Assembly: GCA_964361185.1 (NCBI GenBank)
Contig: CAYHZS010000013.1
Coordinates: 1 to 15,940 of the forward strand
Reading direction: 5' to 3'
Length of the DNA: 15,940 bases
Source of the DNA: JBAZYZ01 sp964361185
GTDB lineage: Bacteria > Patescibacteriota > Minisyncoccia > Phycocordibacterales > VMEP01
Below are positions 7,173 through 13,937 of the stretch, in pieces. The position numbers and the translations under genes were made by a program. How positions within the stretch are numbered: the stretch's first letter is position 1; each line of letters opens with the position of its first letter. The notes beneath the pieces were generated by a model. That model ran no database searches and was not told where the DNA came from. It saw only the letters and a list, made by a program, of their open reading frames with translations.

Positions 7173-8273
7173 TTACTTTAAATCCTGTAACCTTGAAATA
7201 TCCCCATTATTTAATCCAAACAATGCTGTCGGTAATATAGTCCTGTTTTCCGGAGTAATTTCTATCTTGCCCGAAACGCCGTCCCATTCTTTAAAATCGT
7301 GCATTGCCTGGATCACTCTCTCCCTAGTCTTGTATTTTTCAAACAGAGACAAAATAATCATGGCATTGTCATATGCCTGGCCTGCGGGAATACTCGGGTT
7401 TTCTCCAAACCTTTTATTAAATCGCTCAACAAAATCTGAAGTATAAAAATCCGGAGCTATAAATTGAACCCCGCTTGAATACCCCTTAGTTTCTCCGGCT
7501 AAATACGCATCAACCTCTACGCTATATTTTTCTCCCGAATATTTATATGTTGAAAGGGCTTTCAGGGAATTGACGAACTGGTAGTAAGTACACACAAATA
7601 CTGCCTCAGGCTTTGTGTTTGAGAGTTTGAAAATTTCAGTCCTTATGTCTGTTGCTGAAGGGTCAACAGTTTCCTTCGCAGTGATTGTTCCGCCTAATCT
7701 TTCAAATTCCTTAATGAATGCGTCGTATCCCTCCTTTTCCCATGGGTCACTTGAACCAATAATAGCAACTTCTCTTAGGCCTTTACCATACATATATCCG
7801 GCCAACCTTTCTACTTCAATGGTCGGGTCCATCCATACCATAAGAGGGTTCTTCAAATCGGGGCGAGTTTCAAGTGGCGAAAAAGCCGGAGAAACAACAG
7901 GAATTTTTTCTTTTTGTATGAGCGGAACTACAGAATTAACTTCTGCCATCATTAACGGACCAATAAACCCATCCACTTTATTTACTTCAAGTAGTCTTTG
8001 AAATCCGGTAACGGCAACCTTCGGGTCTCCACGGGTATCCTCATAGGCAACTTCAACTGATACGCCCGGATATTTCAATCTAAAATCCTCAACTGCCAAT
8101 TCTATTCCCTTTTTAGAATTTTCACCCCATGCCGCCAAATCCCCAGAAAGTGAGAGCAAAGCTCCGATTTTAATCGGCTCGTTTGAACTTATCGTCTTAT
8201 TTTCCCCAGCCAAAACCCAAACACCACCTATGATAATCACGAGAACGGCGAACAAAATAAGGGGGGTTTTCAT
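7173..8273 (-). CDS. Branched-chain amino-acid-type substrate-binding protein SBP4 (membrane anchored)
   Basis: 366-residue type-1 binding protein with an N-terminal anchor MKTPLILFAVLVIIIGGVWV lacking Cys. The domain begins EPIKIGALLSLSGDLAAWGE, the closest in this window to the canonical SLSGxxAxxGE opening. The pocket region is GPLMMAEVNSVVPL with VVSPAFSP, and FVCTYYQFVNSLK lies in the second lobe. Ser and Ala-Ala-Thr of LIV-BP are not kept, so specificity probably differs from SBP3 and SBP6. It precedes SBP3 by 4 bp and follows SBP5 by a 102-bp gap (8274-8375). That gap shares its first 30 bases upstream of the ATG with the SBP5 leader; an AAGGGG about 10 bp before the ATG could serve as a weak ribosome-binding site in both. 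Confidence 0.9.
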   Translation of the reverse strand: MKTPLILFAVLVIIIGGVWVLAGENKTISSNEPIKIGALLSLSGDLAAWGENSKKGIELAVEDFRLKYPGVSVEVAYEDTRGDPKVAVTGFQRLLEVNKVDGFIGPLMMAEVNSVVPLIQKEKIPVVSPAFSPLETRPDLKNPLMVWMDPTIEVERLAGYMYGKGLREVAIIGSSDPWEKEGYDAFIKEFERLGGTITAKETVDPSATDIRTEIFKLSNTKPEAVFVCTYYQFVNSLKALSTYKYSGEKYSVEVDAYLAGETKGYSSGVQFIAPDFYTSDFVERFNKRFGENPSIPAGQAYDNAMIILSLFEKYKTRERVIQAMHDFKEWDGVSGKIEITPENRTILPTALFGLNNGDISRLQDLK

Positions 8274-8301
8274 AAATTTATTACCCCTTATTTTACCCTA
8301 T
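8216..8301 (-). repeat. Anchor-plus-leader repeat block, copy in SBP4
   Basis: Anchor-coding bases plus about 28 bases upstream of the ATG match 9374-9459 (SBP5) almost exactly; the leader part has one difference by hand count. It includes AAGGGG before the ATG. A tandem gene duplication that included the leader explains it. Confidence 0.65.
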
Positions 8302-8375
8302 AGCCATAGGCATGGGCAAGAAAACTACGCTTGGAGCTTACGAACTAGAAACTTTTTCGGGAAGCGCTTTTTGCG

Positions 8376-9431
8376 TTAGTACTGTTTTGTCTGCATATCT
8401 AGATTGGCTATACGATTCTCAAAACCGCGGAAGCCAATAATCGAACTTGCCGTAGAGTTTGCTATTTTGTTAGTCACACACTTTGTTTCTTTGTCGCAAA
8501 CCGCAAGAGCTTGAGCAAGCTGAGTCACGTGAGTGTAGGCAATCGCTGCCCCATAGTAAGTTCCGAAGCTACGCTTAGCTAAAGCATCAACCTTGCTCTT
8601 GAATCCATCGCCAACATCTCTAAACCCAAATGTCCACGCGCCCTTGAGTTCTTTACCGTATGCCGAAGTAATTTTTTCGGTAATGGTATCGTCAACTGTA
8701 CCAAACTTTAAGTTGTATCCGAGGTCGTGAATTACCTTGAGGGTGTTATAAGTACCGTCCTCAAATGCGGCATTAATGACCGCCGTAACTCCTGAATTTT
8801 TAATCTTAAGAATTTGCGTGCGAAAATCAGTATCACCCATATTGTATCCTTCAACGACTACCTCGTCGCCAAACACTTCCTTAACACCCAGGAAACAAAG
8901 CTCGCCCGCTTCAAGATTAATCTTGAGCATACCGATTTTTTTCATTCCCTCATCTTTAAATTTTTGGGCAATAGTGCGACAACCGGCTTGAAAATCAAGA
9001 TAGGTCTTGAAGAAATATTCTGATTCCTTAAGGGGCGAAGTAATAGCCGCGTCATAAATCATAGGAATCGATCTATCCTTAAAAATCGAAGCGGCAACAA
9101 TCGCGCCAGGATTGAACTCGACATACATAGCATCAACTTTATCGACACTTATCAGCTTTTGTATCGCACCCGGAGCTTTGGAGGCATCAAGCTGATAGTC
9201 TTCAAAGAAAAGTTGCACATCATAGCCCTTGTCCCGTAATTCTTGCGCAGCCAGCTCTGCCCCAGCGCGAGTCGGTTCGCCCCAGTATCCTGCAGCGGGA
9301 CCGGTAAGGTCGGTTAACACGCCAATGCGAATTGTGCCAACTTCTGCGGGTGTTGATTCTTTATTGTTAAAAACCCAAACACCACCTATGATAATCAAGA
9401 GAACGGCAAGCAAAATAAAGGGATTTTTCAT
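8376..9431 (-). CDS. Branched-chain amino-acid-type substrate-binding protein SBP5 (membrane anchored, Cys pair)
   Basis: 351-residue type-1 binding protein with anchor MKNPFILLAVLLIIIGGVWV (no Cys in it) and domain start GTIRIGVLTDLTGPAAGYWG. It has four Cys: C151, C179, and the close pair C312/C318 in AVCDKETKCVTNKI, which matches the pair in SBP6 and is likely a disulfide outside the membrane. The pocket segment reads VEFNPGAIVAAS and IYDAAITSP, far from LIV-BP, so the ligand is uncertain. It shares its anchor bases and leader with SBP4. The gap to SBP6 upstream is 63 bp, so read-through from SBP6 is likely. Confidence 0.9.
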   Translation of the reverse strand: MKNPFILLAVLLIIIGGVWVFNNKESTPAEVGTIRIGVLTDLTGPAAGYWGEPTRAGAELAAQELRDKGYDVQLFFEDYQLDASKAPGAIQKLISVDKVDAMYVEFNPGAIVAASIFKDRSIPMIYDAAITSPLKESEYFFKTYLDFQAGCRTIAQKFKDEGMKKIGMLKINLEAGELCFLGVKEVFGDEVVVEGYNMGDTDFRTQILKIKNSGVTAVINAAFEDGTYNTLKVIHDLGYNLKFGTVDDTITEKITSAYGKELKGAWTFGFRDVGDGFKSKVDALAKRSFGTYYGAAIAYTHVTQLAQALAVCDKETKCVTNKIANSTASSIIGFRGFENRIANLDMQTKQY

Positions 9432-9459
9432 AAATTTAATACCCCTTATTTTACCCTAT
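9374..9459 (-). repeat. Anchor-plus-leader repeat block, copy in SBP5
   Basis: Counterpart of 8216-8301, covering the SBP5 anchor codons and the bases just upstream of the ATG. The first 61 bases also match SBP3. Homology ends after the anchor, where the three proteins become very different. Confidence 0.65.
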
Positions 9460-9494
9460 GCCTATGCTCAAAACAAGGAAACCGCTTAGTATCT

Positions 9495-10502
9495 CTACTG
9501 ATTGAATATTGAGGGCTTTCCGTTCACAATTTGCTTTAAGACAAGGTCACGTTTCTTAATGCCTAGATCGTTAAACTCGCCGGACAAATCTATTTTATTT
9601 TTTACGCACCTATAATCTCCTTTGCAACTTTTTACCAGTGGAATCAAGAGTTCGGCTGATTGTTTTGCGAGTCCGTAAACCGCGCCTTCTCCATCAGTTA
9701 TATCTTTGGGGAACGAATAGATTACTCCTTCAACCATCGAACGTACCGCGGGAAGCTCTACTGCGTATTGCGAAAAAATCGGCATCTTGATGCCAAGATT
9801 CCTCGCCTTACTTAATCCTTGGGCGAAGAAAAATGACACGTCAGTGCTAAAAATGGCATCCGGCTTTGCCGAGCGAATTTTCAAAAGTTCCGTAGAAACA
9901 TCCGTGTCATCTTTCAATATAATTGAATCAATGACAATTTCTCCCCGAAAATGCTTCTTGAACGTCGCAGTATGGACGTCTGAGAAAGCGTTGGCGTAGT
10001 GAATAAGCGCAACACGTTTGTACCCCAGTTCATACATGCGCTTGGCGATAAACGCCGATTCGTCCTCGAGCGCGTACTGGATATTATAAAGATTGCCACC
10101 GCTCCGTGAATAGAGTTCCTGAGTAGCCGCTGACGGCACCAAGACCAAGATGTCTTTGCCTTTCAATTGTGGCGCGATTGTTTCCTGCGGAGCACCACAA
10201 CCGGGACCGATGATAAATTGAACCTGATCGAACTCGGTCAATTTTTTAAAGGCGCTTAAGGCCGGAGCGCTTTCACATTTTTCGTCTTCAAAAACATACT
10301 CAATGCCGTCATGGGGCGCGGCGAGTACACCGCGCCTAGTCTCTTCTCCGTAATCAGCGAGAAAACCAGAAAGTGGCGTGATTATTCCTATTTTCACAGG
10401 CCTATCTTGTACGACAATATTTTCCGGCTTATTGGTTTGCCACAAATAAGCGCCAATAATGGCCAGAATCACAAACACTGTAAGTACTATTTGTTTTTTC
10501 AT
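9495..10502 (-). CDS. Branched-chain amino-acid-type substrate-binding protein SBP6 (most LIV-BP-like)
   Basis: 335-residue type-1 binding protein, the shortest of the seven. The anchor is KKQIVLTVFVILAIIGAYLW with no Cys, and the domain starts RPVKIGIITPLSGFLADYGE. It most resembles E. coli LIV-BP in the pocket: C76 in EDEKCESAP and C102 in GPGCGAPQ align with the LIV-BP Cys53-Cys78 disulfide, and VPSAATQEL keeps the Ala-Ala-Thr that holds the ligand carboxylate. Gly103 stands where LIV-BP has Ser79. C293/C299 form a second pair shared with SBP5. It is first in the SBP6-5-4-3-livG run and divergent from regulator 2 (165-bp gap, 10503-10667). An aliphatic amino-acid ligand is more plausible here than for the others. 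Confidence 0.9.
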   Translation of the reverse strand: MKKQIVLTVFVILAIIGAYLWQTNKPENIVVQDRPVKIGIITPLSGFLADYGEETRRGVLAAPHDGIEYVFEDEKCESAPALSAFKKLTEFDQVQFIIGPGCGAPQETIAPQLKGKDILVLVPSAATQELYSRSGGNLYNIQYALEDESAFIAKRMYELGYKRVALIHYANAFSDVHTATFKKHFRGEIVIDSIILKDDTDVSTELLKIRSAKPDAIFSTDVSFFFAQGLSKARNLGIKMPIFSQYAVELPAVRSMVEGVIYSFPKDITDGEGAVYGLAKQSAELLIPLVKSCKGDYRCVKNKIDLSGEFNDLGIKKRDLVLKQIVNGKPSIFNQ

Positions 10503-10623
10503 ATTTGAATTGATGATTATTCCGATAATTCAACATATGCTACAGGCCTACCGCGGAAAAAGAAAAAATTTTACTTTGCTCTCGGTATAGAACCATTTTA
10601 CCCTTATTCCCCTTGCCAAAATG

Positions 10624-10629
10624 TATAAT
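10624..10629 (+). promoter_or_regulatory. Consensus -10 box of regulator 2 gene
   Basis: A perfect TATAAT lies 38 bp before the regulator ATG, with a start of transcription expected near 10636, inside the left arm of the inverted repeat at 10635-10674. There is no good -35 at 16-18 bp spacing, so activation or an atypical promoter is possible. I could not place the divergent SBP6 promoter in the rest of this gap. Confidence 0.45.
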
Positions 10630-10634
10630 ATGAT

Positions 10635-10674
10635 TTATCATAAAAACCGATAGATTATGCAAAATTTATGATAA
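10635..10674. promoter_or_regulatory. Inverted repeat around regulator 2 start (candidate operator)
   Basis: TTATCATAAA (10635-10644) and TTTATGATAA (10665-10674) are exact inverted copies, 30 bp apart centre to centre, about three helix turns. The left arm covers the predicted transcription start and the right arm covers the ATG (10668). A nested ATGAT-TT-ATCAT palindrome lies at 10630-10641. The layout mirrors regulator 1 and suggests autoregulation; binding is inferred. Confidence 0.45.
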
Positions 10675-11465
10675 CAAACAAAGACATCCAAGCCCTTCTC
10701 CGCATGAATAAGCACGAGATTAGGATATTAAATACGCTTAGTAGCGCCCCTAAGCGCCCCAGTGAAGTGGTACGGGCAAGTAATGTCCCGAATGCCACCG
10801 CGTATCTGGCCTTCTCTACCCTACAGAAGCGCGGGCTTGCCGAAAAAAGAAAAACTGACCGAAAGGTCTACTGGCTCCGTGCCGACTCTTATTCATTGGA
10901 AAAGCTCCTTTCAAGCACGATAAATGAGCTTGAGCATATTAAAGAATCTTCCGTCTTCGAAATTCAGCACAAAGAAGATACCAGCATAATTGTGCATCGC
11001 GGCGATAATGCCATAAGAAAAGTAATACTCGGCACTTTGACCCTACACCCAAACGAACGATTCTCCATTTTCCAGAGTTCCAACAGAAATGACGGATGGC
11101 TCCGCGTATTCGGACTCCAAAATATTCTAAAGGTAAACAATATGCTCAGAGACAAAAAAATTATCGGGGAATCCTTTATTCCAGAAGACTACTTTTCCCG
11201 ACTTATCCCGCTATTCGGGAAAAAGTGGGCAGATAGCTATGTTGACCGCATGAATATCGTATATCTTATTCCTCCTCAATTTTTCCCTTCTTCGGCCGAA
11301 ATTCTTTTATTCCGCGACCGGGCGATTTTATTCCATGTTGACGGTGAAATTGCCGTGGAAATAAAAAACAAGCAAATTTTGCTTATGATTAAGATGATTT
11401 TTGAGTACCTAAAAACAACAGCCAAAAAAGTTGACCCGCATCAATTCCTCAAAGACTCCTTCTAA
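10668..11465 (+). CDS. TrmB-like winged-helix transcriptional regulator 2
   Basis: 265-residue regulator distantly similar in plan to regulator 1. Residues about 8-72 form a winged helix: LRMNKHEIRILNTLSSAPKR, then PSEVVRASNVPNATAYLAFS (recognition helix), then LQKRGLAEKRKTDRKVYWL (wing). A helix at about 75-95 follows, then a C-terminal domain beginning SIIVHRGDNAIRKVILGTL, the same kind of segment seen after the helix in regulator 1. It has no membrane segment. It is divergent from SBP6 and convergent with livM, so it likely controls SBP6-livG and perhaps livM-livH. An inverted repeat spans its start. Class assignment is fairly sure; an ArsR/MarR-like label is the main alternative. Confidence 0.75.
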   Translation: MITNKDIQALLRMNKHEIRILNTLSSAPKRPSEVVRASNVPNATAYLAFSTLQKRGLAEKRKTDRKVYWLRADSYSLEKLLSSTINELEHIKESSVFEIQHKEDTSIIVHRGDNAIRKVILGTLTLHPNERFSIFQSSNRNDGWLRVFGLQNILKVNNMLRDKKIIGESFIPEDYFSRLIPLFGKKWADSYVDRMNIVYLIPPQFFPSSAEILLFRDRAILFHVDGEIAVEIKNKQILLMIKMIFEYLKTTAKKVDPHQFLKDSF

Positions 11466-11502
11466 TTTTTTGCAATTTTGAATTTCGTACTTTGAATTTG
11501 TT

Positions 11503-11540
11503 TGCCTGCCCCGTAGTGAGCTCTGCTCTACTACCGGGGT
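11503..11540. repeat. Hairpin repeat R, copy 2, between convergent regulator 2 and livM
   Basis: Identical over 38 bp to 5231-5268, in the same orientation and the same kind of place (between convergent stops at 11465 and 11570). It is followed at 11540-11559 by TAATTTGGTGCTTGTGATTT, which recurs exactly inverted at 12451-12470 on the other side of livM. Confidence 0.8.
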
Positions 11541-11569
11541 AATTTGGTGCTTGTGATTTCGTGCTTTTC

Positions 11570-12436
11570 TTACAACCTATACTCCCCTAGCAATCCTTGC
11601 GGTCTATATAACATCAAAAGTATGAGAATAAGCCCGTAAACCACCTGCCTCATCTGGGCGGCAACGTCTGAAGGAAAACCAACGAAACGTAGTGCTTCCG
11701 GCAATATGATAAGAAAAGCGGCTCCGACCACCGCGCCACGATTGGAGGAAAGCCCACCCAAAATAATGATGGCCAGTATAAAAATTGATTCATTGAGCGA
11801 GAAACTAGACGGGTCAATGAAAGTAATGTAACTCGCGAATAAAGAACCAGCCACTGCGGCAAGCATCGCGGAAACTACGAATATTACAAGCTTATAATAC
11901 GACGTATTGTATCCGAAAACGGATATGGCTTCTTCGTCTTCACGAATTGATTTAAGAACTCGGCCGAACGATGAATGGGTGAGAAAATGGCAAAAGGCAA
12001 AGGTTAAAAGGCAAAAGACGACGGACAAAATCAAAAACGAAAAATTGTCGGAAAATTGAAATCCGAAAATCTCTGGCCGGGGAATTCCCGGTATGCCAAG
12101 CGGACCGCGAGTCACGCTCTGCCAATTGAGGAAAATACTGAAAGCAATAACGTTGAAACCGAATGAGCCAAGCGCGTAATAATCTCCCTTAAATCTGGAA
12201 AGCACTACCCCAATGGCGAGTGCGACGATTCCCGTAAGGAGAGCCCCAAAAAGCGCTGCTAAGAAAAAGCCTACTCCACTTCCGACAAGTAGTAGCGCTG
12301 TGGCATACGCTCCTATACCGTAAAAAGCCGCCTGCGTCACGGAAAGCAATCCTGCCTCGCCAACAATAAGATTAAGCGAAAGGCCGAGTATCCCGTATAT
12401 AGAAACCAATATAGCGATGTGGATGAAGTATTCCAT
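11570..12436 (-). CDS. livM: Branched-chain amino-acid ABC transporter permease LivM
   Basis: One of the two membrane permeases that form the import channel with LivH. It is 288 residues from the ATG at 12436. An upstream TTG at 12466 would add ten residues encoded by repeat sequence, so I reject it. There are about eight to nine hydrophobic segments. Family landmarks: GILGLSLNLIVGEAGLLSVTQAAFYGIGAY (about 15-44), SIREDEEAISVFGYN, the cytosolic loop that contacts the ATPase (about 162-176), ILGGLSSNRGAVVGA (about 233-247), and the ending LYRPQGLLG. It is separated from livH by an inserted four-helix-bundle cassette whose repeat begins 14 bp upstream of the start, so its own expression may depend on that cassette. 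Confidence 0.95.
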   Translation of the reverse strand: MEYFIHIAILVSIYGILGLSLNLIVGEAGLLSVTQAAFYGIGAYATALLLVGSGVGFFLAALFGALLTGIVALAIGVVLSRFKGDYYALGSFGFNVIAFSIFLNWQSVTRGPLGIPGIPRPEIFGFQFSDNFSFLILSVVFCLLTFAFCHFLTHSSFGRVLKSIREDEEAISVFGYNTSYYKLVIFVVSAMLAAVAGSLFASYITFIDPSSFSLNESIFILAIIILGGLSSNRGAVVGAAFLIILPEALRFVGFPSDVAAQMRQVVYGLILILLMLYRPQGLLGEYRL

Positions 12437-12450
12437 AATAAATAAATTAC

Positions 12451-12918
12451 AAATCACAAGCACCAAATTACAAACAAACTATAATTCACAATACCCAAAT
12501 TATCAAAAACTAAGATTCACTTTTTGACAGAATAGCAGTAAATATTTTTCTTAATTCTATGGCTTCATTGTTTAAATCAACACGAGTCTTTCCCAGTTCT
12601 TCCTTACTACCAACTTCGCATAATCTTAACCATAGACAACTTTCCTTCGACTCCTTGCGACTTATCTTTATTCTGTGAACAAAATCTTTTTTGCTAAGCG
12701 CTTCATTTGCTTCTATATAATTTGCTGCCTGTGAGCCTGACGACCTGATAAGCTGTTTGCCATATTCTATATTTGAAATACTTTTAGGCAAAGCGGTAAC
12801 AAAATCTCGGCACTTTTTTGCAAACTCATATGTTCTTTCCTCCAAATCATATGTTTTTGGTTTTTCCATTTTAGTGTTTAGACATTGTTTGTAATTTGGG
12901 ATTTGTAATTTGGTGCTT
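12451..12918. mobile_element. Inverted-repeat cassette carrying the four-helix-bundle gene
   Basis: AAGCACCAAATTACAAA at 12458-12474 is exactly inverted at 12902-12918, flanking the four-helix-bundle gene and nothing else. The left arm extends to 12451 with a 20-bp match to the repeat beside R copy 2 (11540-11559). The cassette splits livH from livM, which normally adjoin. This suggests an insertion, either mobilised in trans or brought in by recombination between dispersed repeats. There is no transposase and no clear target duplication. Confidence 0.5.
12510..12869 (-). CDS. Four-helix-bundle protein (23S rRNA IVP / bAvd-like family)
   Basis: 119-residue, all-helical, highly charged protein of the small family found in 23S rRNA intervening sequences and related to the Avd accessory proteins of diversity-generating retroelements. 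Landmarks: LEERTYEFAKKCRDFVTALPKS (helix 1), IEYGKQLIRSSGSQAANYIEANEA (helix 2; the QLIRSSGSQAANYIEA core is diagnostic), KKDFVHRIKISRKESKESCLWL (helix 3) and LNNEAIELRKIFTAILSK (helix 4). Length matches the family. It is not inside an rRNA here; it lies between livH and livM within inverted repeats. No Shine-Dalgarno sequence is visible. Cellular role unknown; nucleic-acid binding is proposed for relatives. It is unlikely to be a transporter part. Confidence 0.87.
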   Translation of the reverse strand: MEKPKTYDLEERTYEFAKKCRDFVTALPKSISNIEYGKQLIRSSGSQAANYIEANEALSKKDFVHRIKISRKESKESCLWLRLCEVGSKEELGKTRVDLNNEAIELRKIFTAILSKSES

Positions 12919-12929
12919 ACTATTTTTCT

Positions 12930-13796
12930 CTACTTTTTCAGTATTCCTTGTGGACGAAAAAGGAGGAAAATAATGAGGACGATGAACGCTATCGCGTCCT
13001 TCCACTCCCCCGCGAATTGCCACGCCCCAAGGTTTTCTATTGTCGCCAGGAAAAAAGCGCCAAGCACCCCACCGTAAATATTGCCTATTCCGCCTATAAT
13101 TGCCGCAATAACACCCTTCAAAAGAAGGTGCATGCCCATTGTGGGCTCTATTCCTGTATCAAATCCGACCGCAATGCCGGCAAGTCCCGCAATGGCCGAA
13201 CCAATAAAAAAAACTTTTCCCAGAATGCGCTCGCTGTTAATGCCAACAATCTTGGACACTTCTTCATCGTCGGACACGGCCCGGACGGCTTTCCCAAAAA
13301 GAGTGTATTTGAGGGCTAACCCTAATCCAATCATTATGGCAATCCCCGCAAAAAAGATAAGTGTCTGGGTTTGAGTAATGATTCCGCCAAAAATATTAAA
13401 GGTTCGTTCATCGCCGATATTGCGCGAAAGCGTCTGGAATTGGCTGGAAAAAATAATGGCGACAATAGCCTGCACTACGGTAAGCACACCCAAAGAAGCT
13501 ACCAACAAAACCGTGCTGGATGCCTTCTTCACACGAAGCTGTTTGTAAACAACTTTTTCTATGAGAAAACCTAAAGTACCTGCGAGAAGCACGCCAAGCG
13601 CTATAGACGTAACGATATTAAGCTCTAGCGACTTGTAGAAATAATAGACAGAATATCCGCCGACTGTCGCAAGCGCCCCGTACCCCAAATCAAAAAATTT
13701 GGCCGTGCCGTAAATAAGATTAAAACCAAGCGCGATAAGCGCGTATATAGCGCCTGCAATTACGGCGTTTAGGGCAATTTGTATGACTATGTCCAT
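12930..13796 (-). CDS. livH: Branched-chain amino-acid ABC transporter permease LivH
   Basis: Partner permease of LivM, 288 residues. The start MDIVIQIALNAVIAGAIYAL is the standard LivH opening, fixing the ATG at 13796. It has about eight membrane segments. Landmarks: ALGFNLIYGTAKFFDLGYGALATVGGY (about 22-48), AVSDDEEVSKIVGIN, the ATPase-contact loop (about 173-187), GGIGNIYGGVLGAFF (about 235-249), and the ending LLFRPQGILKK. The A of its ATG is the last base of the repeat element at 13796-13925, which separates it from a good promoter at 13938-13966, so its transcript should carry the whole element as a structured leader. No Shine-Dalgarno is visible before the ATG. Confidence 0.95.
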   Translation of the reverse strand: MDIVIQIALNAVIAGAIYALIALGFNLIYGTAKFFDLGYGALATVGGYSVYYFYKSLELNIVTSIALGVLLAGTLGFLIEKVVYKQLRVKKASSTVLLVASLGVLTVVQAIVAIIFSSQFQTLSRNIGDERTFNIFGGIITQTQTLIFFAGIAIMIGLGLALKYTLFGKAVRAVSDDEEVSKIVGINSERILGKVFFIGSAIAGLAGIAVGFDTGIEPTMGMHLLLKGVIAAIIGGIGNIYGGVLGAFFLATIENLGAWQFAGEWKDAIAFIVLIIFLLFRPQGILKK

Positions 13797-13925
13797 CAGG
13801 TAGTGAAAAATGGCATGGCTCTTGTGGAGCTTATATTACAACCATTTAAAATTAAACCAATAATTTTTGGGTATCATTCCGAATAAGATATGTGTTTGCC
13901 CACAATGCCATTTTCTACTACCTGA
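13796..13925. mobile_element. MITE-like element, copy 2 (130 bp, terminal inverted repeats)
   Basis: Terminal inverted repeats begin TCAGGTAGTGAAAAATGGCA (left) and TCAGGTAGTAGAAAATGGCA (right, reverse complement). They are flanked by direct repeats TCCA at 13792-13795 and 13926-13929. It resembles copy 1 (1083-1214) in ends, length and the internal hairpin GCTC-TTGTG-GAGC. The third base of the ends differs between copies (G in copy 1, A in copy 2) and is changed on both arms, so pairing is kept. It lies between the livH promoter and start codon. Mobile insertion and RNA leader are both possible. Confidence 0.65.
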
Positions 13926-13937
13926 TCCATTCCCGAA

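Noticed and set aside
8300..8320. Short hairpin CCTAT-AGCC-ATAGG in the SBP4-SBP5 gap
   Set aside because: The stem is 5 bp, AT-rich and without a T-tract; not a convincing terminator.
12437..12466. Longer LivM with a TTG start at 12466
   Set aside because: The ten extra residues are encoded by the dispersed repeat; MEYFIHIAILVSIYG is a normal LivM start.
12948..13374. Plus-strand frames of about 100-120 codons opposite livH
   Set aside because: They have no family features and lie fully antisense to livH.
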